DNA of 64,000 nucleotides from Actinomadura chibensis NBRC 106107. GTDB lineage: Bacteria; Actinomycetota; Actinomycetes; Streptosporangiales; Streptosporangiaceae. The notes under the pieces are model-generated. The model was given only the letters and a program-made list of their open reading frames with translations. It was not told the DNA's origin and made no database searches. Positions within the stretch are counted from its first letter, which is position 1, and the number at the start of each line of letters is the position of its first letter. The stretch lies in contig NZ_BCQP01000010.1 of assembly GCF_001552135.1 (NCBI RefSeq), positions 423,925 to 487,924 of the forward strand. The letters are read 5' to 3'. The position numbers were made by a program, and so were the translations under genes. Of the stretch, positions 17,484 through 27,918 are shown piece after piece.

Positions 17484-19610
17484 TCACGCGGAGGGCGCGG
17501 TCAGGTCGTACAGGACGGCTCCGCCGACCGTGGTCGCGGTGTAGTGCGCGGCGACCCATTCGCTGATCGCCTGCGCGGCGCCGCTGCCGCTGCGTCCCCC
17601 GGGCCCGCCGGGCCCGCCGGGGCCGCCGCCGGGGCCGCCGCCGGGGCCGCCGCCGGGGCCGCCGCCGGGGCCGTTGCGGCCGCCGCCGATGAAGTAGTGG
17701 ATCCGTCCCTGGCGGGCGAGGCGCCGGAACTCGGCGAGGGTGGGCGCGGGGTCGGTGCCGTTGAACCCGCCGACCGCCATGACCGGGCGGCGGGTGGCGA
17801 GCTGGTACCCGGCGGCGGTGTTGGACCCGACGGCCGCCGCGACCCAGGTGTAGCGGTCCGCGTCGGCGGTGAGCGCGGCTTTCACGGCGGCGCTGGGCGT
17901 CCCGGCCCCGAGCAGCCCGCCCGGCGCTCCGGCGGGCGGGGCGCCGGGGAATCCGGTGCGGGGGCCGGTCGCGCGCCCGCCGCCGGGCGCGGCCTGGCCG
18001 GGCGGGGCGCCGAGGCGCTGCGGCGGCGGCGCACCGGGATTCCAGCCGCCGGGCCCGCCGCGTCCGCCCGGGCCGCCGGGTCCCAGACCGCGGCGGCCGG
18101 GGCCGAAGCCGCGGGACGTCGCGGGCCCGGCGGTGACGATCGCGCCGGTGTGCGGGGTCGCGGTGGTCTGCACCGCGTAGGCGGCGGGCCCGGCGAGGCA
18201 GGACAGGACGGCCAGGGCGGCGCCCGCCGCGACGATCCGCCCGCCCGGCGCGCGCCCCCGGAACCGTCCGGCGAACGGCGCGGCCGCCAGCGCCGCCGCC
18301 GCGACGAGCCCGGCGGCAAGGACGAGGGGGCCGAGCCAGGGATGCCAGCCCGGCGACCGTCCGAGCAGCACGTATGCCCACACGGCCGTGGCCGCGACCA
18401 CCGCCGCCGCCACGGCCGCTCCGGCGGGGCGGTGGCGGCGCTCCCACAGCAGCGCCGCTCCGGCGCCGACGAGTCCGGCGATCGCGGGGGCGAGCGCGAC
18501 GGTGTAGTACTCGTGGAAGATCCCGCGCATGAAGCTGAACACGGCGGCGGTGAGCAGCAGCCATCCGCCCCACAGGGCGAGGGCGGCGCGGGCTGGGTCG
18601 GTGCGGGGCGCGCGGCGGGTCGTCCACAGCCCGGCGGCGAGGAGGATCAGCGCGGCGGGCAGCAGCCAGGACACCTGCCCGCCGATGACGGGGCCGAACA
18701 TGCGGCCCCATCCGGCGTCCTGGTCGAGGTTGCCGAGGCCGCCGGTTTCGTTCCCGTCGAGCCGTCCGAGGCCGTTGTAGCCGAGCGCGAGTTCCAGGAC
18801 GGAGTCGTGCTGCGACCCGCCGATGTAGGGCCGCGCCGAGGCGGGCACCAGCGCCACGGCGGCGACCCACCATCCGGACGCGGCGAGCAGCACGCCCCCG
18901 GCGGCGGCGAGCTGCCACAGCCGCCGCCGCGCGCCGGTCGGCGCGGCGGCGAGGTAGACCAGCGCGAGCACGGGGACGACGAGGAACGCCTGCAGCATCT
19001 TGGCCAGGAACCCGGTCCCGGCGCAGGCGGCGGCGAGCAGCAGCCACCGGGTGCTCGCCGTCTCCTGCGCGCGGAGCGTCCCGTAGGCGGCGAGGGCCGT
19101 CAGCAGGACCAGCAGCGCGTCGGGGTTGTTGAACCGGAACATCAGCGCGGCGACGGGGGTGAGCGCGAGGACCGTCCCGGCGAGCAGCGCGGCCCAGGCG
19201 GGGAACCGGCGCCGCACCGCCGCGTGCACGGTCGCGACGGTCGCGACGCCCATCAGCGCCTGCGGGACCAGGACGCTCCAGGGGTTCACGCCGAACACGC
19301 GGGCGGTGAGGGCCATCGGCCACAGCGCGGCGGGCGGCTTGTCGACGGTGATGGCGTTCGCGGCGTCGGACGAGCCGAAGAAGAACGCCTTCCAGCTCGA
19401 CGCCCCCGCCTGGACGGCGGCGGAATAGTAGGGGTTCGCCCATCCGGACGCGCCGAGCCCCCGCACGTACAGGACGGCGGTCGCGGCCAGCAGGGCGAGC
19501 AGCGCGGGGCGTTCCCAGGCCGCGCGTCCAGCGGGCCCGCGCAGCAGGCGGCCCGGAAGCCGCCGCGGGGTGCGGGGCGGGGCGGGGGCGGCTCCGATCG
19601 TGGAGGTCAT
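17484..19610 (-). CDS. GT39/ArnT-type membrane glycosyltransferase (YkcB-like)
   Basis: A 708-residue polytopic protein. NPYYSAAVQAGASSWKAFFF and ITVDKPPAALW in the first periplasmic loop (about residues 57-95) are the catalytic-loop motifs of polyprenyl-phosphate-sugar transferases. About eleven helices follow to residue 440, then a large extracytoplasmic domain with two Gly/Pro-rich linkers, including a perfect GGGP repeat near residues 640-665. The ATG overlaps the stop of the GT2-GtrA gene (ATGA), matching the YkcC-YkcB arrangement. It likely transfers a sugar from a lipid carrier to a surface acceptor that is not identified. Confidence 0.85.
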   Translation of the reverse strand: MTSTIGAAPAPPRTPRRLPGRLLRGPAGRAAWERPALLALLAATAVLYVRGLGASGWANPYYSAAVQAGASSWKAFFFGSSDAANAITVDKPPAALWPMALTARVFGVNPWSVLVPQALMGVATVATVHAAVRRRFPAWAALLAGTVLALTPVAALMFRFNNPDALLVLLTALAAYGTLRAQETASTRWLLLAAACAGTGFLAKMLQAFLVVPVLALVYLAAAPTGARRRLWQLAAAGGVLLAASGWWVAAVALVPASARPYIGGSQHDSVLELALGYNGLGRLDGNETGGLGNLDQDAGWGRMFGPVIGGQVSWLLPAALILLAAGLWTTRRAPRTDPARAALALWGGWLLLTAAVFSFMRGIFHEYYTVALAPAIAGLVGAGAALLWERRHRPAGAAVAAAVVAATAVWAYVLLGRSPGWHPWLGPLVLAAGLVAAAALAAAPFAGRFRGRAPGGRIVAAGAALAVLSCLAGPAAYAVQTTATPHTGAIVTAGPATSRGFGPGRRGLGPGGPGGRGGPGGWNPGAPPPQRLGAPPGQAAPGGGRATGPRTGFPGAPPAGAPGGLLGAGTPSAAVKAALTADADRYTWVAAAVGSNTAAGYQLATRRPVMAVGGFNGTDPAPTLAEFRRLARQGRIHYFIGGGRNGPGGGPGGGPGGGPGGGPGGPGGPGGRSGSGAAQAISEWVAAHYTATTVGGAVLYDLTAPSA

Positions 19611-20938
19611 CTGATGTCTTCCCGATTTCCTGTGCGGCGTCGGTGCAGGTCGGACGAAGGCGAAGGCGAAGGCGAGGGCGCGGGGTGCGGTTCGGGGAGG
19701 CGGCGCGGGTGGAAGATCCAGGCGCGCATCAGCAGGAACCGGGCGAGGGTGGCGGCGGCGTTGGCGGTGACGACGGCGGCGATCTCGACGGTGCGGGACG
19801 GGCCGGGCGCGGCGGCGTGCGCGAGGGCGAGCCCGCCGGTGCTGAGGGCGAGGCCGAGCAGGAACGCCAGGCCGCCTTCGAGCTGGTGGCGCAGGGCCCG
19901 GCGGGTCCCGGTGACGCCGAAGGTGAAGCGGCGGTTGGCGGCGGTGTTGGCGGCGGTCGCGGCGGCCAGGGACAGCGCGTTCGCCCACAGCGGCCCCGTG
20001 ACGAGCCGCAGCAGCACGAACAGGGCGAGCTGCACGAGTGTGCTGACGGCGCCGACGGCGGCGAAGGCGGGCAGCTGCCGCGCCATCCCGGCGGGCAGCA
20101 CGGCGGGCGGTGCGGCCGCCGGTGCGGCGCGTGGTGCGGCGGGTGGGCCGGGGCGGCGGCGGACGGGGGCGCGGAACGCGCCGGTGAGGATGCGGCGGGC
20201 GACGCGGGCCATGCCGAGCAGGTCGTCGCGGGCGGTGCGCAGAACGTCGACGCGGCTGTCGGGGTCGTCGACCCAGTCGACGGGGACCTCGTGGATGCGC
20301 AGCCCGCCGCGCTGGGCGAGGAGCAGCAGCTCGGTGTCGAAGAACCACTCCTCGTCCTCGACGGCGGGCAGCAGCGCCTGGACGATCTCGGTGCGGGCGG
20401 CCTTGAACCCGCACTGGGCGTCGGTGAACCGGGCGGCGAGCGCGGCGCGCAGCAGCAGGTTGTAGCAGCGGGACACGACCTCGCGGCGGGGGCCGCGGAC
20501 GACGGCGGAGCCGCGGGTGAGGCGGGACCCGATGGCGAGGTCGCTGTGCCCGGAGATCAGCGGCGCGACCAGCGGGAGGAACGCGTCGAGGTCGGTGGAC
20601 AGGTCGACGTCCATGTAGGCGACGACGTCGGCGTCGCTTGCGCCCCACACGTGCCGCAGCGCCCGGCCGCGTCCCCTGCCCTCCAGCCGGACGGCTCGGA
20701 CGGCGGGCAGCCGCGCCGCGAGCCGCTGGGCGATGGGCCAGGTGGCGTCGGTGCTGGCGTTGTCGGCGACGGTGATCCGGAACCGGTAGGGGAAGGTGCC
20801 GTCGAGGTAGGCGTGGAGGCGTTCGACGCTCGCGGCGAGGGCGCGTTCCTCGTTGTGGACGGGGACGACCACCTCGACGAGCCGTCCCGGCCCGCGCGTG
20901 CCGGGTTCTGCGGCGGGTTCAGTGACGGGGTGACTCAT
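19607..20938 (-). CDS. GT2 - GtrA fusion (YkcC-like polyprenyl-phosphate sugar synthase/flippase)
   Basis: A 443-residue fusion. Residues 20-240 are a GT2 domain (VVPVHNEERAL, ADNASTDATW, metal site MDVDLSTDL near residue 110, conserved DAQCGFKA). Residues about 285-410 are a four-helix GtrA domain. GT2 would charge polyprenyl phosphate with a sugar, and GtrA would help flip it to the partner GT39 enzyme encoded next. It starts about 100 nt after the histidine kinase stop on the same strand, so the two-component system may share its transcript. Confidence 0.88.
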   Translation of the reverse strand: MSHPVTEPAAEPGTRGPGRLVEVVVPVHNEERALAASVERLHAYLDGTFPYRFRITVADNASTDATWPIAQRLAARLPAVRAVRLEGRGRGRALRHVWGASDADVVAYMDVDLSTDLDAFLPLVAPLISGHSDLAIGSRLTRGSAVVRGPRREVVSRCYNLLLRAALAARFTDAQCGFKAARTEIVQALLPAVEDEEWFFDTELLLLAQRGGLRIHEVPVDWVDDPDSRVDVLRTARDDLLGMARVARRILTGAFRAPVRRRPGPPAAPRAAPAAAPPAVLPAGMARQLPAFAAVGAVSTLVQLALFVLLRLVTGPLWANALSLAAATAANTAANRRFTFGVTGTRRALRHQLEGGLAFLLGLALSTGGLALAHAAAPGPSRTVEIAAVVTANAAATLARFLLMRAWIFHPRRLPEPHPAPSPSPSPSSDLHRRRTGNREDIR

Positions 20939-21039
20939 GGGACCGAGGCTGGCCGCCGGGCGTGGGAGCCCCCTGAGCCGCGCATGAAGCCCCCATGAGA
21001 AACCCGCATGAGAAATCCCGCGCGGGGCCGGTGGGCGGG

Positions 21040-22506
21040 TCAGTCGCCGGGGTCGGGGGCGCCGGGGAGGCGGACGCGGGCGAGGGTGCCGCCGCCGGGC
21101 GCGGGTTCCAGGGCGACGCGCCCGCCGGACTCGGCGACGACCCGCGCGACGATCGACAGTCCGAGCCCGGAGCCGGGCAGGCTCCGCGCGGACGGCGACC
21201 GCCAGAACCGGTCGAAGACGTGCGGGAGGTCGGCGGCGGCGATGCCGGGCCCGTGGTCGCGGACGGTCAGCTCCCCGCCGGCGAGGCGGACCTCGACGGT
21301 CCCGCCGGGCGGGGAGAACTTGACGGCGTTGTCGAGGAGGTTCACGGCGGCGCGTTCCAGGGACGCGGGGTCGCCGTGCACGTACCAGGGCCGGGTGTCG
21401 GCGCGGACGGTGATCCCGGGCCCGCGGAGCCGGGCGCGGTCCACGGCGCGGGCGACGGCCTCGTGCAGCGCGACGGTCTCGCGGACGGGCCCGGCCTCGT
21501 CGGGGCGGGCGAGTTCCAGCAGGTCCCCGACGAGGCTGGACAGCTCCCGCATCTGCGCCTTGACGCTGGCGAGCAGGTCGCGGCGGGCGGGTCCGGGCAG
21601 GTCGCGGCCGGCGGCCTCGGCGCGCAGCAGCAGGTCGATGTTGGTGCGCAGGCTGGTGAGGGGGGTGCGCAGCTCGTGCCCGGCGTCGGCGATGAGGCGC
21701 CGCTGCCGTTCCCGGGACGCGGCGAGCGCGGCGGTCATGCTGTTGAAGGACCGGCCGAGCCGGGCGATCTCGTCGGTGCCCTCCTCGGGGATGCGGACGG
21801 CGAGGTCCTCGGTGCGGGCGATGTGCTCGACGGCGCCGGTCAGCTCGTCCACGGGCCGCAGCGACGCGCGGGCGATCATCAGCCCGGCGCCCGCCGCGGC
21901 CAGCACGCCGAGGGCGGTGACGGCGGCGAGGAGCAGGGCGAGGTTGTCCAGGGGGCCCTCGACCTCGTCCAGCGACAGCGCGAACGACACCGCGGCCCGC
22001 TCGCCCCGGTCGGTGCGGAACGGGCGGGTGAGGACGCGGACGCGGTCTTTCGTCCCGTCGGCGGTGACGCCGTCGCCGTCGCGGTAGAGGGGGCCGCGTT
22101 CGCCGCGGGCGACCCGCGCGTCGGCGGCGGTGACGGTCAGGGACCCCGAGCCGGGGACGGCGCAGGGCCGCCCGGCGGCGTCGACGAGCTGCACGATCTC
22201 GAACGGTCCGGGCGGGCGGGCGCCGCCCGCGGCGGGGCGTCCGGCGCAGGCGGCGAGCGCGTCGCCGAGCTGCCGGGCGGCGGGGCGCGGCGGGCCCTCG
22301 CCCTCGGGGCCGGGGCCGGGCGGCCCGCCGGACACGGCGGCCAGCCGCCGGTCCAGCTCCCGGTAGAGCTGGTTGCGGGTGATCAGCCACCCGGCGGTGG
22401 CGCAGGCGGCGACGGCGAGCGCGACGGCCGCCGCGGTGAGCAGCGCCATCCGGGCGCGCAGGGTGAGCCGCCTGGCGACGGGCCGCCGCCCGGCCGGGGC
22501 GGTCAC
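21040..22506 (-). CDS. Sensor histidine kinase (MprB-like)
   Basis: A 488-residue membrane kinase. TM1 is at about 20-42, an extracytoplasmic sensor at 43-182, TM2 at about 188-212 and HAMP to about 262. HisKA follows with H277 in [10 protein letters not shown], then HATPase with NLLDNAVK (389-396), DHGPG and GSGLGLS. Two Cys in the sensor region (CAGRPAAG and RPCAV) could form a disulfide. GTG 22506 overlaps the regulator stop by 4 nt. It likely responds to envelope stress, by analogy with MprB, and may act on the downstream glycosyltransferase pair. Confidence 0.9.
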   Translation of the reverse strand: MTAPAGRRPVARRLTLRARMALLTAAAVALAVAACATAGWLITRNQLYRELDRRLAAVSGGPPGPGPEGEGPPRPAARQLGDALAACAGRPAAGGARPPGPFEIVQLVDAAGRPCAVPGSGSLTVTAADARVARGERGPLYRDGDGVTADGTKDRVRVLTRPFRTDRGERAAVSFALSLDEVEGPLDNLALLLAAVTALGVLAAAGAGLMIARASLRPVDELTGAVEHIARTEDLAVRIPEEGTDEIARLGRSFNSMTAALAASRERQRRLIADAGHELRTPLTSLRTNIDLLLRAEAAGRDLPGPARRDLLASVKAQMRELSSLVGDLLELARPDEAGPVRETVALHEAVARAVDRARLRGPGITVRADTRPWYVHGDPASLERAAVNLLDNAVKFSPPGGTVEVRLAGGELTVRDHGPGIAAADLPHVFDRFWRSPSARSLPGSGLGLSIVARVVAESGGRVALEPAPGGGTLARVRLPGAPDPGD

Positions 22507-23273
22507 GGGGACGCCGCCGCGCGGAGCACGTACCCGACGCCGCGGACGGTGTGCACGAGCCTCGGCAGCCCGCCCGCCTCGGTCTTGCGCCGCAGGTACA
22601 TGACGTACACGTCCAGGGAGTTGGAGGCGGGTTCGAAGTCGAAGCCCCAGACGGCCTCCAGGATCTGCTCGCGGGTGAGGACCTGGCGGGGGTGGGCGAG
22701 GAACATCTCCAGCAGCATGTACTCGGTGCGCGTGAGGTCGACGGGGCGTCCGGCGCGGGCGACCTCGCGGGTGCGGGTGTCCATGGACAGGTCCTCGAAC
22801 GCCAGCACGCGCCCCTCCTCTCCTTCGCCGGGGGCGCCGCCGGGGGGCATGGCGGCGCGGCGGAGCAGGGCGCGGACGCGGGCGAGGAGCTCGTCCAGGT
22901 CGAACGGCTTGGCGAGGTAGTCGTCGGCGCCGGCGTCCAGGCCGGTGACGCGGTCGCCGACCATGTCGCGGGCGGTGAGCATCAGGACGGGCATGGTGGC
23001 GCCGAGGGCGCGCAGGCGGCGGCAGGCGGTGAGGCCGTCCATGCGGGGCATGAGGACGTCCAGGACGACGAGGTCGGGCCGGTCCCGCCCGACCCGGTCC
23101 AGGGCGGCGGCGCCGTCGGCGGCGGCGTCCACCCGGTAGCCCTCGAACTCCAGGCTGCGGGCGAGGGACTCGCGGACGGCGGGCTCGTCGTCCACGATCA
23201 GTATCCGCGCGGCCCCCCGCCCGGCGGCCCGCCCGCCGGGAGTGCGTCCGGCCTGGTCGCTGCGCTGGTCCAT
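22503..23273 (-). CDS. OmpR-family response regulator (MprA-like)
   Basis: A 256-residue regulator. The receiver domain has the acidic pair DDE at 28-30, phospho-acceptor D72 and K122 (AKPFD). The C-terminal winged helix has [14 protein letters not shown] and the [11 protein letters not shown] recognition region. A 20-residue Gly/Arg-rich leader precedes the receiver. TACCGT ends 6 nt before ATG, so initiation is probably leaderless. It is the first gene of the RR-HK-GT2/GtrA-GT39 gene series. Confidence 0.92.
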   Translation of the reverse strand: MDQRSDQAGRTPGGRAAGRGAARILIVDDEPAVRESLARSLEFEGYRVDAAADGAAALDRVGRDRPDLVVLDVLMPRMDGLTACRRLRALGATMPVLMLTARDMVGDRVTGLDAGADDYLAKPFDLDELLARVRALLRRAAMPPGGAPGEGEEGRVLAFEDLSMDTRTREVARAGRPVDLTRTEYMLLEMFLAHPRQVLTREQILEAVWGFDFEPASNSLDVYVMYLRRKTEAGGLPRLVHTVRGVGYVLRAAASP

Positions 23274-23279
23274 GTGCTC

Positions 23280-23285
23280 ACGGTA
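23280..23285 (-). promoter_or_regulatory. -10 box of response regulator gene
   Basis: TACCGT on the minus strand lies 6 nt before the ATG at 23273, consistent with a leaderless transcript. Confidence 0.4.
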
Positions 23286-23358
23286 GGCAGCGCGGGCGGG
23301 GTCCCGGCCCGTCGGCGGGCGTTTCTCATCGTTCTTTCAGGATGTTCTGAGCGGGGGT

Positions 23359-24594
23359 TCAGGGCGCGGAGTCGGCGGAGTCGGTGGCCTCAGTGGCCTG
23401 GGCCCATACGTCCCCCGGCGCGGCGTCCCCCGGAGCCTCCCGGGGCTCGCGGGGCTCGTGCCCGAGGTCCCCTTCGACGGCGGCCGCCACGGTCTCCTCG
23501 ACGACGGCGGTGACGACGACGGTCGGCGGCTCGGGGCGGGTGGCGCCCGCCCAGGTGGTCTTGACGACGTCGACCACGACGTCGCGGGACACGTCGACGA
23601 TGATCCCGCGCAGGGTGTCGCGGAGGGCGAGTTTCAGCGCGTCGCGGATCAGCTCGCGCAGGACGGCCTCGATCGCGGCGGTGGTCGCGCGCAGGGCCAG
23701 GTCGCGGGCGGTGCGGGCGGCGGCGCTGCCCGCGACGGCGGTGAGCACCCCGCCGGCGGCGCGGGCGGCGTCGGATCCCGCGGCGCGGGAGGCGAGGGCG
23801 GTGAGGGCGGCCAGGTCGGCGGCGACGCCGGTCTCGCGGGCGGCGTCCCGGACGGTGTCGCGGACCGCTCCGGCGAGGTCGCGGGCGGCCTGCTCGGCGG
23901 TCTCGCGGACGACGCGGGCGACGACGTCGCGGGCGACGAGCATCGCGGCGTCCACGGCGGCGTCGGCGACGGTGTCGACGGCGGCGTCCACGACGGCCCT
24001 GGTCGCGGCCCGCACGACGGGGCGGGACGCGGTGGCGGCGGCGGTGCGCCCGGCGCGGTCGCCGAGGTCGCGGGCGGCGGCGGCGAGGTCGCGGGCCAGC
24101 GGGCTGGTGACCGCGAGGCGGCGGGCGGCCTGCTCGGCGAGGGTCATGGCGGTGGTGGCGGCCTCGAACGCGCTCGCGGTCGCGGGGTTGGCCGCGGCGG
24201 CGGCGCGGGCCTCGGCGACGGCCCGTTCGGCGGCGCCGGACGCGGCGGTGACGGCGGCGTCGCGGGCGGCCCGCTCGACGGCCTTCATCGCGGGCGTCCC
24301 GGCCACCTGGTCCAGGATGCGGGTGGCGGCGACCGCGGCGGCGCGGCGGGCGGCGCCCGCGACGGGCTCGCCGGCCGAGGCCGCGGCGCGCGCGGCGGCC
24401 GGGGCGAGCCCGGCCCACAGCTCCTCCAGCCGGTCGGCGGCGGCCCGGTCGGCGCGCCGGGCCCGCTCGGCGAGCCCCGTCCCCGGCTCCTTCTCCGGCT
24501 CCGGCCGGGGCTCCGTCCCGGCGGGTCCGCTGTCGGGCTCGGCGGGAGCGCCGGTCTCGCGCTGCTGTTCGTCGTCCACGGTCACGCCTCTCAT
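23359..24594 (-). CDS. Long alanine-rich helical protein, unrecognised
   Basis: A 411-residue protein. After a Glu/Pro-rich N terminus (residues 1-45) comes an almost continuous amphipathic helix from about 50 to 345, made of Ala with regularly placed Arg, Asp and Glu (patterns like AARDLAGAVRDTVRDAARETG). It has no Cys, almost no Trp or Tyr, and an acidic C-terminal tail. There is no signal peptide or membrane helix. The pattern resembles apolipoprotein, LEA or phasin-like proteins, but no specific family is identified. ATG 24594 is chosen because GAGGGGCGG lies just upstream. Confidence 0.65.
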   Translation of the reverse strand: MRGVTVDDEQQRETGAPAEPDSGPAGTEPRPEPEKEPGTGLAERARRADRAAADRLEELWAGLAPAAARAAASAGEPVAGAARRAAAVAATRILDQVAGTPAMKAVERAARDAAVTAASGAAERAVAEARAAAAANPATASAFEAATTAMTLAEQAARRLAVTSPLARDLAAAARDLGDRAGRTAAATASRPVVRAATRAVVDAAVDTVADAAVDAAMLVARDVVARVVRETAEQAARDLAGAVRDTVRDAARETGVAADLAALTALASRAAGSDAARAAGGVLTAVAGSAAARTARDLALRATTAAIEAVLRELIRDALKLALRDTLRGIIVDVSRDVVVDVVKTTWAGATRPEPPTVVVTAVVEETVAAAVEGDLGHEPREPREAPGDAAPGDVWAQATEATDSADSAP

Positions 24595-24700
24595 CGCGAT
24601 CCGCCCCTCAAATGACGATAACTGCCGAACTGCTCCGCCAGTTCCTGCGGGCCCGGGCATCGCCCGGGAAAAGGGGGTGCCGGTCGCGGGCGCGGCGGGG

Positions 24701-24706
24701 TAGAGT
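24701..24706 (+). promoter_or_regulatory. -10 box upstream of rsgA leader
   Basis: TAGAGT is a good TANNNT box, with a weak TGCCGG 17 nt upstream. Transcription would start near 24713, about 25 nt before the leader ORF. Confidence 0.45.
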
Positions 24707-24737
24707 CACGCCCGGACCCGAGAGGAGGTGTGGACGC

Positions 24738-24806
24738 ATGGCCGTCGTTGCGCTGGCCGCTGCCCGCGGCATCCAGGTCGTCCTCATCTCCCGGGCCGCC
24801 GGCTGA
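24738..24806 (+). CDS. Leader peptide upstream of rsgA, 22 codons
   Basis: A 22-residue ORF starting at ATG 24738 behind a strong GAGGAGG ribosome-binding site (24722-24728). The peptide begins MAVVALAAARG and ends VVLISRAAG, Ala/Val-rich with no aromatic residues. It ends 54 nt before the rsgA start. The strong SD, nearby -10 box and downstream hairpin suggest a regulatory uORF rather than a protein with its own job. No known leader peptide was matched. Confidence 0.5.
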   Translation: MAVVALAAARGIQVVLISRAAG

Positions 24807-24837
24807 CCCGCGCCCTTCGTCGCGCGCTCGCCGGGGC

Positions 24838-24852
24838 CCCTTCACGCAAGGG
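24838..24852 (+). promoter_or_regulatory. Hairpin sequestering rsgA ribosome-binding site
   Basis: CCCTT (24838-24842) pairs with AAGGG (24848-24852), and AAGGG is the only SD candidate for the GTG at 24861 (8-nt spacing). A second CCCTT copy at 24813-24817, just after the leader stop, could pair with the same AAGGG. The two pairings are mutually exclusive, as in translation attenuators. Confidence 0.4.
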
Positions 24853-24860
24853 TTCTCGAA

Positions 24861-25979
24861 GTGTCCTCTTTCACTTCCGCTTCTTCTTCGTCTTCTTCTG
24901 ATTCCGCTGGGTCTTCGGACCCGTCCGGTCTGGCCGCCTACGGCTGGGACGGCGCCTGGGAGGACCTGTTCTCCCCCCACCGCGCGGCGGGCCTGGTCCC
25001 GGCGCGGGTCGCCGCGGTCGACCGCGGCCTGTGCGACGTGGTCACCGCGTCCGGTCCGCTGCGCGCCGCGACCCGCGCGGTCGACGGCCCGGACGGCGGG
25101 GCGTGCACGGGCGACTGGGCGGGGCTGCGGCCGGACGGCCCGGACGGCCGCGCGGCGGTGGCGGTGCTGCTGCCGCGGCGGACGGCGATCGTCCGGTCGT
25201 CGGCGTCGCGGGACTCGCGCGGCCAGGTGCTGGCCGCCAACGTCGACACCGTCGCGGTGGCGGTGCCGCTGACCGCGCGGGCGGCGCCCGGCCGGATCGA
25301 GCGGCTGGTCGCCCTGGCGTTCGAGAGCGGGGCGCGGCCGGTGGTCGTCCTCACCAAGGCCGACCAGGTGCCGGACACCGCCGGGTTCGAGGCGGACGCG
25401 GCCGCCGCCGCGCCCGGGGTGGACGTGGTGGCGTGCAGCGCCGCGACGGGCGAGGGCGTGGACGCCGTCCGGGCCGTGCTGGCCGGGACGGTGGCGCTGG
25501 TCGGCCCGTCCGGGGCGGGCAAGTCCACGCTCGGCAACGCGCTGCTCGGCGCCGACGTGCTCGCGACCGGCGAGGTCCGCGGGTCCGACGGCAAGGGCCG
25601 CCACACCACGGTCCGGCGGGAGCTGCTGCCGCTGCCGGGCGGCGGGGTCCTGATCGACACGCCGGGGCTGCGCGGCGTCGGCCTGGTCGAGGCGTCCGAG
25701 GGGCTGGAGCGCGCGTTCGCCGACGTCGAGGAGCTCGCCGCCGGGTGCCGGTTCCGCGACTGCGCGCACCGGGCCGAGCCGGGCTGCGCGGTCCTCGCCG
25801 CCGTCGCCGACGGGACGCTGCCGGCCCGCCGCCTGGACAGCTACCGCAGGCTGCTGCGCGAGAACGAGCACGCGGCGGCGCGCACCGACGCGCGGCTGCG
25901 CGCCGAGCAGCGCGACCGGTCCAAGGCCATCACCCGGTTCCAGCGGCAGCTGTACCGGGAGCGGGGCCGCGACCGCTGA
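24861..25979 (+). CDS. rsgA: Ribosome small-subunit biogenesis GTPase RsgA
   Basis: A 372-residue circularly permuted GTPase. The OB-like domain comes first (to about residue 110), then G4 VVLTKADQVP, G1 GPSGAGKST near residues 215-223 and G3 DTPGLRG. The C-terminal zinc site is CRFRDCAHRAEPGC near residues 296-309. RsgA checks late 30S maturation. The N terminus begins with a Ser-rich stretch of about 20 residues that is unusual for the family and may be mis-started; GTG 24861 has AAGGG 8 nt upstream inside a hairpin. Confidence 0.93.
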   Translation: MSSFTSASSSSSSDSAGSSDPSGLAAYGWDGAWEDLFSPHRAAGLVPARVAAVDRGLCDVVTASGPLRAATRAVDGPDGGACTGDWAGLRPDGPDGRAAVAVLLPRRTAIVRSSASRDSRGQVLAANVDTVAVAVPLTARAAPGRIERLVALAFESGARPVVVLTKADQVPDTAGFEADAAAAAPGVDVVACSAATGEGVDAVRAVLAGTVALVGPSGAGKSTLGNALLGADVLATGEVRGSDGKGRHTTVRRELLPLPGGGVLIDTPGLRGVGLVEASEGLERAFADVEELAAGCRFRDCAHRAEPGCAVLAAVADGTLPARRLDSYRRLLRENEHAAARTDARLRAEQRDRSKAITRFQRQLYRERGRDR

Positions 25980-25989
25980 CCGTCCCTCA

Positions 25990-26025
25990 CCCGGGCGCGG
26001 GGGGCCGCGGCCTCCCGCGCCCGGG
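25990..26025. terminator. Bidirectional terminator hairpin
   Basis: CCCGGGCGCGGG (25990-26001) pairs perfectly with CCCGCGCCCGGG (26014-26025), 12-nt loop, between the convergent rsgA and ABC permease genes. Confidence 0.75.
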
Positions 26026-26030
26026 CGGGG

Positions 26031-26881
26031 TCAGCGGCCGCGCGTGCGGTAGGTCCGCGCCGACAGCGGCGCGAACACCGCGAGCAGCAGCAGCGACCAG
26101 CCGAGGCTGGCGGCGACGGGGTGGGCGATGGGCCAGGCGGCGTCCGCGGCCGGGGCGGCGGGGTTGCCGAACAGCTCGCGGCAGGCGGCGGTGAGCGCGC
26201 TGACGGGGTTCCAGTCGGCGACGACCCGCAGGACCTTCGGCATCCCGCCGGTCGGGACGAACGAGTTGGACAGCATCGTGACGGGGAACACCAGCGGGAT
26301 GAGGTTGTCGGCGGTGTGCTCGTTCTTCACCACCAGCCCGAGGTAGCACCCGGCCCAGCTCAGCCCGTACCGCATGAGGCCGAGCAGCAGGAACGCCTCG
26401 GTGGTCGGCCACAGGCCGCGGTGGGCGCGCCAGCCGACGACCAGCCCGGCGACGGCCATGATCGCCAGGCCGAGGGCGCCGTGCAGGAAGTCGGCGCCGG
26501 TGTGCCCGAACGGGACGGCCGAGCGGGCGGTCGGCATGGAGCGGAACCGGTCCATGACGCCGCGGGAGGCGTCGGTGGCGACGCGCAGCGTCACGGCCAT
26601 GGTGGAGGTGAAGGTGACCATGGCGAACAGGCCGGGCATCAGGTACTCGCGGTAGTTCCCGCCGCCGGGGACGGCGATGGCGCTGCCGAACACGTACCCG
26701 AACAGCACCACCATGATCGCGGGGAAGATCAGCGCGGCGATCAGCTCGCCGGGCTCCCGCCGGATCCGCGACATTTCCCGGCCGACGAGGGCGAGCCCGT
26801 CCGACAGGGCCCAGCGGAGCCGGACGGCGCGGGAGGCGGGCGCGTGCGCGGCGGGCGGTCCGGCGGCGGGTGCGGCGGCGG

Positions 26882-26885
<4 letters not shown>
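26031..26885 (-). CDS. ABC-2 type multidrug exporter permease (DrrB-like)
   Basis: A 284-residue membrane protein with six helices typical of ABC-2 permeases. FPAIMVVLFGYVFGSAI is the first core helix region, and the family pattern SMPTARSAV with a later NSFVPTGGMP loop resembles DrrB of daunorubicin-type exporters. ATG overlaps the ATPase stop by 4 nt. It forms a heteromeric exporter with the product of the upstream gene. Confidence 0.9.
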
Positions 26886-27904
<1,019 letters not shown>

Positions 27905-27918
27905 GGTCCCTCCTCTGA

